Positions 1 through 12,070 of a DNA stretch of 64,000 nt are shown in pieces. Each line of letters starts with the position of its first letter. Positions within the stretch are counted from its first letter, which is position 1. Position numbers and translations under genes: made by a program. Origin of the DNA: Amaurobius ferox (lineage: Eukaryota > Arthropoda > Arachnida > Araneae > Amaurobiidae); NCBI GenBank assembly GCA_951213105.1, contig OX578142.1, positions 124,077,731 to 124,141,730 on the forward strand, in the 5' to 3' direction. The notes under the pieces were generated by a model. That model did no database searches, had not been told where the DNA came from, and saw nothing but the letters and a program-made list of their open reading frames with translations.

Positions 1-1476
1 TACTTTTATATCCATTTATCCATTTATTTATTATTTAAATCGAAAAAAAATAATAAAAAAATTAACAAACACATTTAATTTAATCCGTTATTCGTACGGA
101 GTGTATAATTTAAAGAAACTTATAGTTCGCAATCATGTGCAAATTCTGTTAAAATATTAAATTTATTGCTCCTAAAGAGAAGTTTAAGAATATATGTTCT
201 CACTATGCAAAATTATCTTCACGATCAGATCTGAAGAATAAAACATCCTGCCCCCTTTTGTAAGCAAATTTACAAAAGAAAAAATAGGAATTGAATGAAT
301 ATATGCAACCCCGTACTAATTATATTGTCGCAGATCAGAAAATATGCCAATGTGTTAGTAGAAGATTACCCGTATTACAATATGCGTCTCAAAAATATTT
401 GCCAAAATAAAAGAGATGATGTAATAAATTGAAAACATCAATAATATCCGTACTCTTTATACCAGAAGGTCGTAATTGATTCCAATATATGCCAATATAT
501 ATCAAAACATATGTCAATATACCTGTACTACTTATATTCTCGTAGATTAAAAGATATACACGTGTATTTGTAGAAGATTCGTACAACATACAATATATGA
601 GTTTAAACAATTTTTGTCATAATAAAATAATTGCATAATAACTTGAAAATATCAGTAATCCTTGAATCAATAATCCCCGAAAATATAAATAATAATAATT
701 TTTAAACCTGAAGACCGAAATTGATATTATCCAGTCAAAAATGCTATAAGAAAAATCAAATCGTTCTTTTCTAAAATATATTTTATATCCATTTATTTAT
801 TATTCAAATCGAAAAAATAATTATTAAAATTAACAGACAGATTTAATTTAATTGCGTTTCTGAGTAACATGATATAAGATAGAATCTTATAACATGTTAA
901 ATATGTCATGTCTTATAACATAAATTGCGAAATTAAATAACGATTTTGATTTCTCTATACTTCTCATTGTTCCGTAAAAACTTGTTTTAAATAAACCATG
1001 AACCATGGAGATAGATTTCCCCTTTAAATCATGTTTCAAACAATACATGTTTTCAGAAAGTGACTAATTAACGCAAACAATCTCCCATCAAACTCAGAGA
1101 TTAAATTTTAATTCACTTTCAAACGATTTTCAAGCTTTTCGTTTGGATAAACCACGGAGTTAGGGAGTAGGACTCCTAGGAAAAAGTTCCGTTTTTCATT
1201 AATATCTCGACAACCCCAGGTCTTAGAAACTCGAAACTTGGACAAAATTTATGGGGGGATATTTCAAGGCTATCCACCAAATTTCATTAAATTCGGTTCA
1301 GCCGTTTTTCCGTGATGATGAGACAAACGAAAATGTCGTTTTTTACTAATATCTCGAGAACCACTGGTCGTAAAAACTCAAAACACGGATATAATTTTAA
1401 GTGGGGCTATTTCTGGGCTACCCACAAAATTTCATCAAATTCTGTTCAGCCGTTCTCCCGTGATGATGGGACAAGC

Positions 1477-1507
<31 letters not shown>

Positions 1508-1529
1508 TTTTCATTTTTATTTATATAGA
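1..1529 (-). mobile_element. Non-autonomous Helitron, composite type, 5' half (runs off the window)
   Basis: Read on the minus strand, the element starts with TC at 1529 (TCTATATAAATAAAAATG), preceded by A (complement of T1530), as expected for Helitron insertion between A and T. A TGTC tetranucleotide tract (about 1475-1507) follows, then two tandem ~147-bp subrepeats. The rest closely matches the minus strand of 60,691-62,284. The internal degenerate 3' terminus of that copy (CTGTTAG) has been lost here by a deletion of about 75 bp near position 86. No Rep or helicase coding sequence is present. The Helitron call rests on the TC...CTRR ends seen in sister copies and on the A/T target. Confidence 0.8.
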
Positions 1530-1653
1530 TTGTAGCTTGGATAGAAATTGATAAGGAAGAAATTGATAATTTTTTAAAAAATCACATTAGCACAAGAAAA
1601 GGAAGTAGAACTGAAATGCCAATACTGTGAGAGTGTTGCAACAATTGAATGAA

Positions 1654-4600
1654 TCTATATATATAAAATTGAAAATCTGTCTGTCTGTCTGTCTGTTTGT
1701 CCCATCATCACGGGAGAACGGCTGAACCGAATTTGATGACATTTTGTGGGTAGCCTGGAAATAGTCTCACTTAAAATTTAGTCCATGTTTGGAGTTTCTA
1801 CGGCCAGTTGTTCTGGAGATATTAGTAAAAAATTAAACTTTTGTTTGTCTCATCATCACGGGAGAACGGGTAAACTGCATTCAATGAAATTTTGCGGATA
1901 GGCTTGAAATAGCTCCCCATAAATTTAGTCTAAGTTTCGAGTATCTAGGACTAGGAGTTGTCGAGATATTAATGAAAAACGAAACTTTTTCCTAGGAGTT
2001 CCACTCTCTAACTCCGTGGTTTATCCAAACGAAAAGTTTGAAAATCGTTTGAAATTGAATTAAAACTTTATCTCTGAGTGTGATGGGTTGGTTTTTGTGC
2101 GCAAATTAGCCACTTTCTGAAAACATGAATTGTTTGAAACATGAATTTAAATGGAAAATCTATCTCCATGGTTTATTTCTCACAAGCTTTTACTCAACAA
2201 TGAAAAGTATAATGAAATCAAAATGGTTATTTAATTTCGCAGTTTATGAGGAAGATTCTATCTTAGAACATGTTGCTCAGAAACGCGCTTAAATTAAATC
2301 TGTCTGTTAATTTTAATTATTTTTTCGATTTGAATAATAAATATATGGATATAAAATTATATTTTAGAAAAGAATGGTTTGAGTTTTATTTTAATTATAT
2401 TAATTGAGGACTGCTAATTGATAATCCCTTTCATTTATTTTGACAAAGAGTTTATAAGTTTTTATATTGTGTTTAGCTAATAAACTCATATATTATGTTT
2501 ACCAATAAATTCACTTATCCGATTGCTCAAACAGAAAAACAGTAGAACGGATATATATTCTAATACAATTTTAGTGTTTCCATTTATTATATACAAACGG
2601 GATCAGGATATTTTATTCATCAGATCTGCAAATTTAGAGCTACGAATATGGCGGAATATTGCTACATGGCAACCTTTCTTAAAATTTACCAAATTGACGG
2701 AAATGTCTTCAAATTGATAAAAACGACGCAAATCAATGAAATTAAATTTGCTTTTTTAGAAAAGAGTACTGAAATGATGTTTCGGTAGCATTTGTCGGCC
2801 AGTCTATCCATCCTACTTAGTAACACATTTAGCGAATTTTTAAAATATCACCAAATTTGAAAAAAATATTTGTAAATCTATAAAAATATCATGAAATTGA
2901 TAACATTCCACTTAATAAATGAAATTAATTGTGTTTTGTTAAGGGATAGTAATAATATGATGTTTCGTCAATTTGTCGCAAAATGGGACTATAAGTTCTA
3001 TAGTCCCACTTAGCGATAAATGTAGCGATTTTTTAAATCTGTATAAATAAAATTGAAAATCTGTGTCTGTCTGTTTGTCCCATCATCGCGGGAGAACGGC
3101 TGAACCGAATTTGATGAAATTTTGTGGGTAGCCTAAAAATAGCCCCACTTAAAATTTAGTCTGTGTTTTGAGTTTTTACGAGCAGTGGTTCTCGAGATAT
3201 TAGTAAAAAACTAAATTTTCGTTTGTCTCATCATCACGGGAAAACGGCTGAACGGAATTTAATAAAATTTTGTGGATATCCTTAAAATAGCCTCCCATAA
3301 ATTTAGCCCAAATTTCGAGTTTCTACGATCAGGGGTTGTTGATATATTAATGAAAAACTGAACTTTTTCTTAAGAGTTCTACTCTCCAACTCCGTGGTTT
3401 ATCCAATCGGAAAGGATGAAAATCGTTTGTTTAAAACGTCAAAATGAAATAAAACTTTATTTCCGAGTTTTATGCAGGATTTTTGCATTAATTAGTCACT
3501 ATCGGAAAGCATGAATTGTTTAAAACATGAATTTAAATGGAAAAATCTACCTCCATGGGTTATCTTTCACAAGCTTTTACTCAACGATGAAAAGTATAAA
3601 GAAATCAAAATAGCAATTTAATTTCGCATTTTATAAGGAAGATTCTATCTTATATCATGTTGCTCGGCAACGGAATGAAATAAAATGTGTTGTTAATAAT
3701 TATTACTTTTTTTTCTATTTGAATAATAAATAAATGGATGTAAAAATGTATTTTATAAACGAACGGTTTGATTGTTCTTTTAATTATATAAATTGCGGAC
3801 TGCGTACATCACTTTCATTTATTTTAGCAAAGAGGTTTCAAGCTCATATATTGTGTTTAGCTAATAAACTCATATATTGTGTTTACCCAATAAATTCATT
3901 TAGCCGATTGTTGAAACAGAAAAAGAGTAGAACGGGTGTATCTTAAACAATTTTAGTGTTTTCATTTAGTATATACAAACGGGATCAGGATATTTTATTC
4001 CTCAGATCTGCAAATTCAGAACTACGAATTTGGCGGTATCGCTAACTTGGTAACTTTTCTTAAACTTTACCAAATTAGCGGAAATGTCTCCAAATTGATA
4101 AAAATGACGCAAATCAATGAAATTAAATTTGTTTTTTTAGATCAGAATACTGAAAGGGTGTTTCGGTAGCATCTGTCGGTCAGTCCATCCATCCTACTTA
4201 GTAACACATTTAACGAATTTATTTAATATTACCAAATTGATAAAAATATTTATAAATCTATAAAAATATCAAGGAATTGATAAAATTGCGCTTAATAAAT
4301 GAAATTAATTGTGTTTTGTTAGGGAATAGTATTGTGATGATGTTTCGTCAATTTGTCTCAAAATGGGAAATAGTTTCAAAATGGAAATAGACTCAAAATG
4401 GAAATAGTCTCACTTAAAATTTAGTCTATGTTTGGAGTTTCTACGATTAGTGGTTCTCGAGATATTAGTAACTAACGAAATTTTCATTTGTCTCATCATC
4501 ACGGGAGAGAGGCTGAACCGAATTTAATGAAATTTTATAGATAGCCTTGAAATAGCCCCCAAAAATTTAGCCCAAGTTTCGTGTACCTAAGACCAGGGAT

Positions 4601-5707
4601 TGTCGAAATATTAATGAAAAACGAAACTTATTGCCAGGAGTTCGACTCTCTAACTCCGTGCTTTATCCAAACGAAAAGCTTGAAAATCGTTTTAAAAAGA
4701 ATTAAAACTTTATCTCTGAGTTTGATGGGAGATTTTTTGCTCTAATTAGTCACTTTCTGAAAACATGAATTGTTTGAAACAAGATTTAAATGGGAAATCT
4801 ATCTCCATGGTTTATGTTTCACAAGCTTTAACTGAACAATGAAAAGTATAAAGAAATAAAAACGGTTATTAAGTTTCGCAGTTTATGAGGAACATTCTAT
4901 CTTATATCGTGTTCCTCAGAAATGCAACTACATTAAATCGGTCTGGTAATTTTAATTATTATTTTTTTGATTTGAATAATAAATAAATGGATATTAAAAT
5001 ATATTTTAGAAAAGAACGATTTGATTTTTCCTATAGCGTTTTTGACTGGATAATATCAATTACGATCTTCAGGTTTAAACGTTCTTATTATTGATATTTT
5101 CGGGGATTATTGATATTTTCAAGTTGTTATGCAATTGTCTTATTATGACAAAAATTGTTTAATCTCATATTTTGTACGTTGTACGAGTAATCTTCTACAA
5201 ATACAAGGGTATATCTTCTAATTTACGAGAATATTAGAAGTACAGGTATATTGACATATGTTATGATATATATTGGCATATAATGGAATCAATTACGACC
5301 TTCTGGTATACAAAGTACGGGGATTATTGATATATTTAATTTATTACGTCATCTCTTTTATTTTGGCAAAGATTTTTGAGACTCATATTGTAATACGGGT
5401 AATCTTCTACTAACACACTGGCATATTTTCCAATCTACGATAATATAAGTAATACGGGGTTGCATATATTGATAAAAAAAAATTTTTTTTGTAAATTTGC
5501 TTACAAAAAGGGCCAGAATGTTTTATTCTTCATATCTGTCCGTGAAGATAATTTTGCATAGTAAGAACTGATATTCTTAAACTTCTCAATAAAATCAATA
5601 TTTTAACAGAGCAATAAATTGAATATTTTAACAGAATTTGCACATGATTGCGAATTATAAGTTTCTTTACATTATGTACTCCGTACGAAGAACTTGTACG
5701 CTGCTAG
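1654..5707 (+). mobile_element. Helitron block with two 5' ends and one 3' end
   Basis: A 5' terminus (TCTATATATATAAAATTG, preceded by A) lies at 1654. A second 5' terminus (TCTGTATAAATAAAATTG, preceded by A) lies at 3038. A third copy lacking its first ~100 bp begins near 4408. The only 3' terminus is the CTAG at 5704-5707, followed by T and preceded by the family's CCGTACGAAG motif. The block therefore looks like stacked, partly truncated copies sharing one 3' end. It contains no coding capacity; the small ORFs fall in low-complexity transposon sequence. The 5' end of this block points away from the 5' end at 1529, leaving a 124-bp unique spacer (1530-1653). Confidence 0.75.
4356..4407 (+). 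repeat. Three tandem 17-18 bp repeats at an internal Helitron junction
   Basis: The unit TCTCAAAATGGGAAATAG is followed by two 17-bp variants (TTTCAAAATGGAAATAG and ACTCAAAATGGAAATAG). They sit exactly where the second Helitron copy breaks off and the third begins, so they probably mark the rearrangement junction. Confidence 0.7.
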
Positions 5708-5908
5708 TTAATAATAAAAATATATGAAGTGTCACATGTGTCCAAAAAATGTGTTTGGATGAAAACAGCAATGAAAAAACTTGTTTATCTCTTGCGGAAG
5801 TAGTAGTAAAATGTAAATTAGTCCATATTATAAGTAAGATCCACAGAAGATTTTATAGCCGAAAGGCGATATTTGTTAGAAAATAAGACGGCTACATCAT
5901 TTGTACGT

Positions 5909-6366
5909 TGTTGTTGTTGAGACCCAGACCGTCTGACCTACCAAAAAGGTGTTGAAGACCCAGACCGACCGACTCGTCAACAAGGACATGAGTAGCCATT
6001 TGGCCGGCCGGTACCAAAAAGGTGTAATGCAACCGTTTGGACGACCGGGAAGTGCCACCCAATTTTGACCGGAACCCAGTGGGGGAGACATCCACAGGGA
6101 CCGTATCCTCCTTCCCCTACCACCAACCTCTCGGAAGGACTTGCGGACCCACATGTTTAACGTGATCGTACTCCGCATGAACACGGCGGCAGTTATGGCA
6201 GCGTGCAAATCCAGCGCGCAAACCACCGGGCTACCGCGCCCGAATTGTGCCAACAGAACTCTGTGTTCCCAGATGGTCACCCACCCAAGTACTAACCGCG
6301 CCCGATTCTGCCTGACTTCGGTGATCTAACGAGAACCAGTGTTTTCAGCACGGTAGGACGTTGGCC
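5909..6366 (-). mobile_element. SINE with dimeric 5S rRNA + tRNA-derived head
   Basis: Read on the minus strand: a 117-nt 5S rRNA-like head (6365-6249), a remnant of a tRNA-like head lacking box B, a SINE body shared with the copies at 22.1, 32.6 and 15.4 kb, and a (CAA)n tail at 5906-5918. A 15-bp target duplication with one mismatch flanks it (5894-5908 and 6367-6381, ACATCATTTGTACGT against ACATCGTTTGTACGT), so 5S head and body inserted together. The tail-proximal body carries an internal partial duplication around 5925-6020. SINEs of this kind are transcribed by RNA polymerase III and depend on LINE enzymes; the LINE partner is not identified here. Confidence 0.85.
6249..6365 (-). pseudogene. 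5S rRNA-derived SINE head
   Basis: The minus strand starts GCCAACG and continues through recognisable 5S segments, including GATCACCGAAGTCAGGCAG, GGGCGCGGTTAGTACTTGGG and TGGGTGACC, ending near GTTGGC. The length (117 nt) is close to a normal 5S rRNA. It shares changes with the copy at 22,310-22,427 (for example GTTAGATCACC where typical 5S has GTCCGATCACC). It is therefore a transposed family head rather than an independent 5S gene. Confidence 0.85.
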
Positions 6367-6381
6367 ACATCGTTTGTACGT

Positions 6382-7646
6382 ATAAAAGTTGACATGCATA
6401 TGCCAAGAGATCGTTGTAAATTTTGCTGAAACTGAAACTGAGAAGAGCAGTTTAAAAACTGATAGTGAAAAATAAATTTTAGAAACTACAATTGCAATAC
6501 AAGTATATAAAAAGATATTATTTAAAATAAACATGTAATTTCGCTACTTGCGAATAAACAGATAAGTTCAGACATTATGAGAATGTGTTTTTTTAGGGAA
6601 ATAAAACTGCAAAATTGAAATTTTAAATTTTTTTAAACAGTCAAGCGAGAATAATATATCTACGATAAATAAATCTATTACCGAAAATAAAATCCAATTT
6701 CATAAGTAAGAAAATAAAGATGAGACAAAACAATTGTCCTTTCCACACAACTATTGGAAACAGCAGAAGAAAATTTGATATGAGTAACTCTTCAGCTCGG
6801 TTTCGCAACTACTTTATATATGTCATCAAAATATCCAGATATCAAAGCAGTTAAGTTCCGCTACAATTGTTGAATCTTTGCTACAAACTTTTAATCGCTT
6901 GGAATTTTCGCGTCAGCTGCAATTAAACCTGCAAACACCTATTGTGAATGAATATACAACAGGATTTCTAGATGATGTTGGAATTAAAGTTAGACATAGT
7001 TCCGTACAATATTTATACATAAATAGAGTTGATAGACTAAACGGACTTTTACATTGAATTCTTAAACTTCTGTGCATTTTATATAATTTAAAACCACATT
7101 TACTTGTTATTTTCCTATTGGAAACGAACTCCGAAATATGAATGTAATTGTCTGGAATTTGTATGTAGTTATAATTTGAGAATTTTAAATCTTTCAAACC
7201 ATTAATTTATATATTTTCTATGAAATTTTGTGCTAAATAACTGGATATCTCAAGTCAATAATCAAGTATATGAAAAAATTTAAAAAGTATTTACGGGACA
7301 ATTCCATGATATTTTTAAAGAATTTTGCTTTAAATATTCTATAGCAAAAACCAAAGAGTCTGAGATTGAAAACTGGGTGCATCTTTTTCGAAGCTCACTT
7401 GCCATTTAAATAAAAATGTTTAAGTACATGTGAAAATAGTTTTAAACTCGCCATCTGATGCATTTTATAAATTGTCTGCAAATACTGTGAATTAAATTTA
7501 AAACGCTGTGATTGATTTTTTTCAGAAAAGAAAAGATTAAAGAAAATATAATTCAAACCTGTAACATATAATAAAAGTGTTTAAAAAGTAACAGCGTCAT
7601 TTTATTATGTTTGTATTTCGAAATTTCAAATTATATTTTTAAGTTT
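6382..7646. other. No gene recognised
   Basis: About 1.3 kb of AT-rich sequence between a SINE and the BEL element. Short ORFs here have no recognisable motif and low-complexity composition. No repeats or RNA genes were seen. Confidence 0.5.
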
Positions 7647-7651
7647 GACAT

Positions 7652-7876
7652 TGTTGCGCCTACGAACTCCAGGCGAGCTACTATAGGTGACTCTAAAGTG
7701 GACTGTATAAACTCTCAAAGCTGAAAACTTAACAACTTTTATTTACATCATTTTTACAGAGTGACGGAAGGGCCGTCGTACATGCAGGCATCTATGATTG
7801 CATCTCCAAGCTTGTAATGCTTCCGGAGCTTGCGCATTGAATACTGTCAGTCTAGCGATGTACGGGTTACGTAACA
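7652..7876 (-). repeat. BEL 3' LTR (225 bp)
   Basis: It begins (minus strand) TGTTACGTAACCCG and ends GCGCAACA. Against the 5' LTR it differs by one A/C substitution, a 3-bp indel in the AACAAC stretch near 7732, and an 11-bp segment missing near 7853. Confidence 0.95.
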
Positions 7877-7885
7877 CTCCCCGCC
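7877..7885 (-). other. BEL polypurine tract
   Basis: On the minus strand the purine-rich run GGCGGGGAG directly abuts the TG of the 3' LTR, the expected site for plus-strand DNA priming. Confidence 0.7.
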
Positions 7886-7970
7886 GATTGAAATTACATA
7901 ATTTCAATATAATGCACACAAGAATTTCATAATACACTACAATTTATATGAATATGCAATAAATAATCAC

Positions 7971-10900
7971 TCAACAGGAATAACACAAACATTTCTTACA
8001 CTTCTTTTCAAAATTCTACCGTTAGGCAGGCGCAAATTCACTATTCTTACTTTTCCGTCAGCACCATGCAAAACCCGAGTAATTCTACCCGTCATCCATT
8101 TTGTGCTTGGTAGATTCTCCTCTTTAATTAATACTAGTGTACCTTCTTTTACATTGTCTTTACTAAACTTCCATTTATTACGCTCTTGTAAATTATTTAG
8201 ATAATTGCGTTTCCATAACTTCCAAATTCTTTGCGTAAACTTAGTTACTCTTTGCCATTTTGAAAGTCTATTTTCGCTAATCTCAATAAGTCGAGGTTCA
8301 GCAATAGACGTAATAGATCTATCTACCTATTAAAAAATGACCTGGTGTCAAGATTTCGAAATTGTCAAATTCCGAAGATAAGGGTGTAAGGGGTCTTGAA
8401 TTCAGTACACCTTCTATTTCTGAAATTACTGTTAGAAATTCTTCAAGGGTGAGATTTGCGTTACTGATTACGCGCTTTAAGTGAAATTTAAAACTCTTTA
8501 CTCCGGCCTCCCAGAGACCACCGAAATTCGGGGATTTTGGGGGAATAAAATTCCAGTCTATACCTTCATCAGTGAAGTAATTTGCCAAAGTTTCATCTGG
8601 TGATTTTACCAGTTGATATAATCTTTTTAATTCTGTACTAGCCCCTACAAAATTTTTAGCATTGTCCGTAATTATTTTAGCACATTTGCCTCTTCTACCA
8701 AAGAACCTTTTTAAACTAGCAATGAAAGAATTTGAAGTTAGATCCGTAACAAAGTCCAGGTGTATAGCTCTTGTGCACAGACAAACAAATATGGAAACAA
8801 ACTTTGTTGAGCACACCCTTTCTTTGGTTCTTGAATTTTAGGTAAAATGGACCACAGAAATCGATCCCAGTAACGTTAAAGGGGTAAGTAGGCACGACAC
8901 GTTCTCTTGGCAGATTGCCCATAATTTGATTAGCTAAAACAGGTTTGTTCTTGAAACAAATTACACATTCATGTATTACTTTTCTACAAAGATTTCTTCC
9001 ATTAATTGGCCAGAATTTTTGTCGAACATGATACAAAAGTGATTGTGGACCAACATGTAAATACTTTAAATGAAAATATTTCAAAATAATTGAGGTAAAT
9101 GGACTTTTGCTTGGTAAAATTATGGGAAATTTGGAATTGACACTTAAGTGTAGGCGGTCGATTGTCGCATTCAGATTTAACACATGGTTTTGGTCTAAAA
9201 AACAGTTTAAAGTACTTAATCGACTGTTACCTGGGACAGGCTTACCCTTTTCGATCTGCTTGATCTCTTCTACAAACTCACTTTGTTGGGTCAATTTCAT
9301 CAAGAAGATCTCTGCAGCAGCTGTCTCTTTAAGCGTAAGATGACCTCTCAGCTTAACTGCCTTTCTTGAATTATTTATAAATCTAAATACATATCTCAAA
9401 ATACGAAGAATTGTTATATAATTATTGCTAGCATTAAGAATACAATCTAAAGTGGATTTTTGATTAGAATGAATTAAACTTATTAAAGAGTCATTGTTAC
9501 AATCTGAATGTTTTTGTAGTTCTTTAGAATACTCCCCTTCAGGAACAATTGTCTACTCATCACTTTTTGGAAAGTCAGCTTGCACTAAAAAGGTAGGTCC
9601 GTGCCACCACATTGCACTTGTTAGAAGAGAAGAAGCACTAATTCCTCTAGTCACTAGATCTGATGGATTGTCTTTGCTAGAGCAATAGGACCAGGAATTT
9701 TTGTCTGTTAGCGATTGTATTTCGTTTACACGATTGGCAACGAAAGATTTCCACTTTCTGCTTGAACCCTTGATCCAGAATAATGTGATCTGGGAATCTG
9801 TCCAAAAGAATGTAGTTGACGGTTTTTTCCTATCTATAATTTTCTTGACTTCACTTGTCAACCGTGCAGAAAGCAAAGCACCGAGCAATTCCATTCTCGG
9901 TATGGAAATTTTCTTTAGAGGTGAGACTCGACTTTTAGAGGCAACAAGATTCACAACAACACGGTCCTTGTATTTGACTCTTAAGTAGACTACTGCACCG
10001 TATGCCTTTAAGCTGGCGTCACTGAAGCTATGTATTTCAACTTCACAAAAGTTCGAAGAATGGAGAATTACCCTTGGGATATGAAGTTCAGATAGTTGTG
10101 ATATTTCTAAATACCAGTGTATCCATTTTTCCTTGATAACGATTGGAAGTTCAGCATCCCATGGAATTTTCCTAAACCACAATTCCTGAAACAGGCACTT
10201 TAATCTGATAGTGTATAGTGTCAAAAGTCCGATTGGATCAAATATTCTTCCCGCAGTTTGTAACAGGAAACGCTTGGTACACTTTTTCTGAGTTAAGAAT
10301 TCTAATAAATTATTTACGTCCATCGTAAGGTAATCTTGTTGAGGGTTCCATGACATTCCTAGGACTTTATGCGAATTGGTTCCCGAACAGTCTGATGAAT
10401 GAAGGGGATGGATGTTGAATCCTTCTTCTTCCCACTTATGCATTAGGCATGGTTCATTACTGATCCATTTTCTTAAAGACATTCCGGCAGAATCCATGAT
10501 CATTTCTGCCTCACGAGAAACTTTAAATGCCTTAGTGACGTTGTCCTCGCCTGCTACCAGGTCGTCTACGTAGAAACAACTGTCAAGGATTTGGGTGGTA
10601 ACTGGATAGTTCTCGCGAAACTTTTTGATATGTTCCTTGATCGTGGCGGCTAGCAAGAATGGGCTAGCATTCACCCCAAAAAGTACTCTGTTGAATCTAT
10701 ATATTTGTATATTCACGTTGTCACTCTCAATCAATTTATCATTGGTAAACAGGAATCTAACCGCGTCTCTGTCTTTTTCAGCTAGGGAAATCTGTAGAAA
10801 TGCCTTTTCGATGTCAGCTACAAAAGCAATTTCGTTTAACCGAAAATAAATTAGTAAATTGAATATGTTGGGATGTAAGTTCGTGCCTGGCCACAAACAA

Positions 10901-11955
10901 TCATTAAGAGACAAGTGTCCAAGCTCATGTGAACTTGCATCAAAAACGATTCTAGTTTTGGTTGTAAGACTATCCTTTCTAAAAACTGCTTGATGCGGTA
11001 GGTAGAACACTGGTTTGTTAACCGGTTTAGTTGTATATTGCACTTTTTCGATGATTCCTTGACTTAAATATTCTTCTAAAATTTCATGATACTGCGTAAG
11101 TAAAGCTTTATCACGTTGTAATCGTTTTGCAAGATTTTTAAATCTCCTTTCTGCAACACTCAAGTTATCACTTAACTGTTTCCAATCTTTCTTTCAGGGA
11201 AAGGAAACCTCATAACGTCCTTTTTTGAAGCTCACTGAATCTTTGAATATCTCTAAAGCTTTGTCTTCATCATTGCATTTTGGATCATCTTTTATTCCTA
11301 TTCACTCAAGTTCCCAAAATTTTCTTAACGCTATATCCACTGGATCTCGCGCGAAGTGGCAATGAAAATTGTTTAAAGTCCCCACATCTTTAAGTGTTCC
11401 CGTCACGATCCACCCGATCTCCGAGTTTTGTAGAATTATCGATTCATTTTTTAACTTAATCTGATTGCTCACTAATAACTCATAAAACAGTTCTGCTCCT
11501 AACAAGGCGTCAATTTTCCCTGGTTTGTGAAAATGGGGATCAGCATAAGTTAAGTTACGCGGGAAACTAATTTCAGATATATCAAGAGGTTTTGAAGGAA
11601 CTAAATCTGTAACTTTTGGAACTATGAGTAAATCAACATTTCTTTTAAAGCTTCCATATTCGTTAGAGATTAACGCAGAAACTTTTCTTTTTACTGTCAA
11701 AATAGCGCCATTCAACCCCGACACGGGTGCGTTTATTACTGCCTTTTTCAATCCCAATAAATCAGCTACTTCACAACAAAAAAAGGATATTTGAGAACCT
11801 GCATCTAGAAGAACGCGAATTGGTCTTAATGAACCATTTTGATCTTGAATATAAACTACTGCAGTCGATAATAATATATATCCCTTTCCAGTGCTCGAAT
11901 ATAAACACTCGCGAAGGAATTCTACTCGCGAAGGAAGTGCCAGCGTCGGTTTCAC
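7971..11955 (-). pseudogene. pol: BEL Pol pseudogene: protease, RT, RNase H, integrase
   Basis: Domains in order. Protease has VLLDAGSQISFF near 11,810. RT has ADIEKAF near 10,810, FGVNASPF near 10,680 and the catalytic FYVDD at about 10,562-10,576. RNase H has SFSDAS near 10,020, RMELLGALL near 9,900 and WTDSQ near 9,810. Integrase has an HHCC zinc finger ending HECVICFKNK near 8,960, then core aspartates in GIDFCGP (near 8,870) and ITDNAKNF (near 8,660) and the glutamate in GLWEAG (near 8,510). A DUF5641-like tail ends with a TGA at 7971-7973. Protease to early integrase is one frame interrupted by TGA at 11,302-11,304, TGA at 11,194-11,196 and TAG at 9,553-9,555. Frame changes lie near 8,816-8,830 and 8,320-8,325; the latter looks like a short GATA duplication. 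All core catalytic residues named are present, so decay is by stops and shifts rather than active-site loss. Confidence 0.93.
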
Positions 11956-12070
11956 TTTTAATGGCGTCAGTTGAGGCTATGAGCTCCGCTTGTCTGGGAA
12001 TGTATGACTCTCTGGAAGTTGAAAGATTCGATTTTGGGCTTTCTGGTTTCACAAAATTATCTATATGAAT

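Noticed and set aside
389..610. A 73-codon ORF repeated in five Helitron copies (also near 22,366, 25,251, 29,133 and 61,139)
   Set aside because: It is conserved only among near-identical copies and broken in more diverged ones (53.9, 57.0 and 62.7 kb). Composition is low-complexity, and no Helitron protein motif is present.
1312..1551. ORFs running through the TGTC/GACA tetranucleotide tract at Helitron 5' ends
   Set aside because: The reading frame is a by-product of the tetranucleotide repeat, which is stop-free. It recurs wherever the 5' end recurs.
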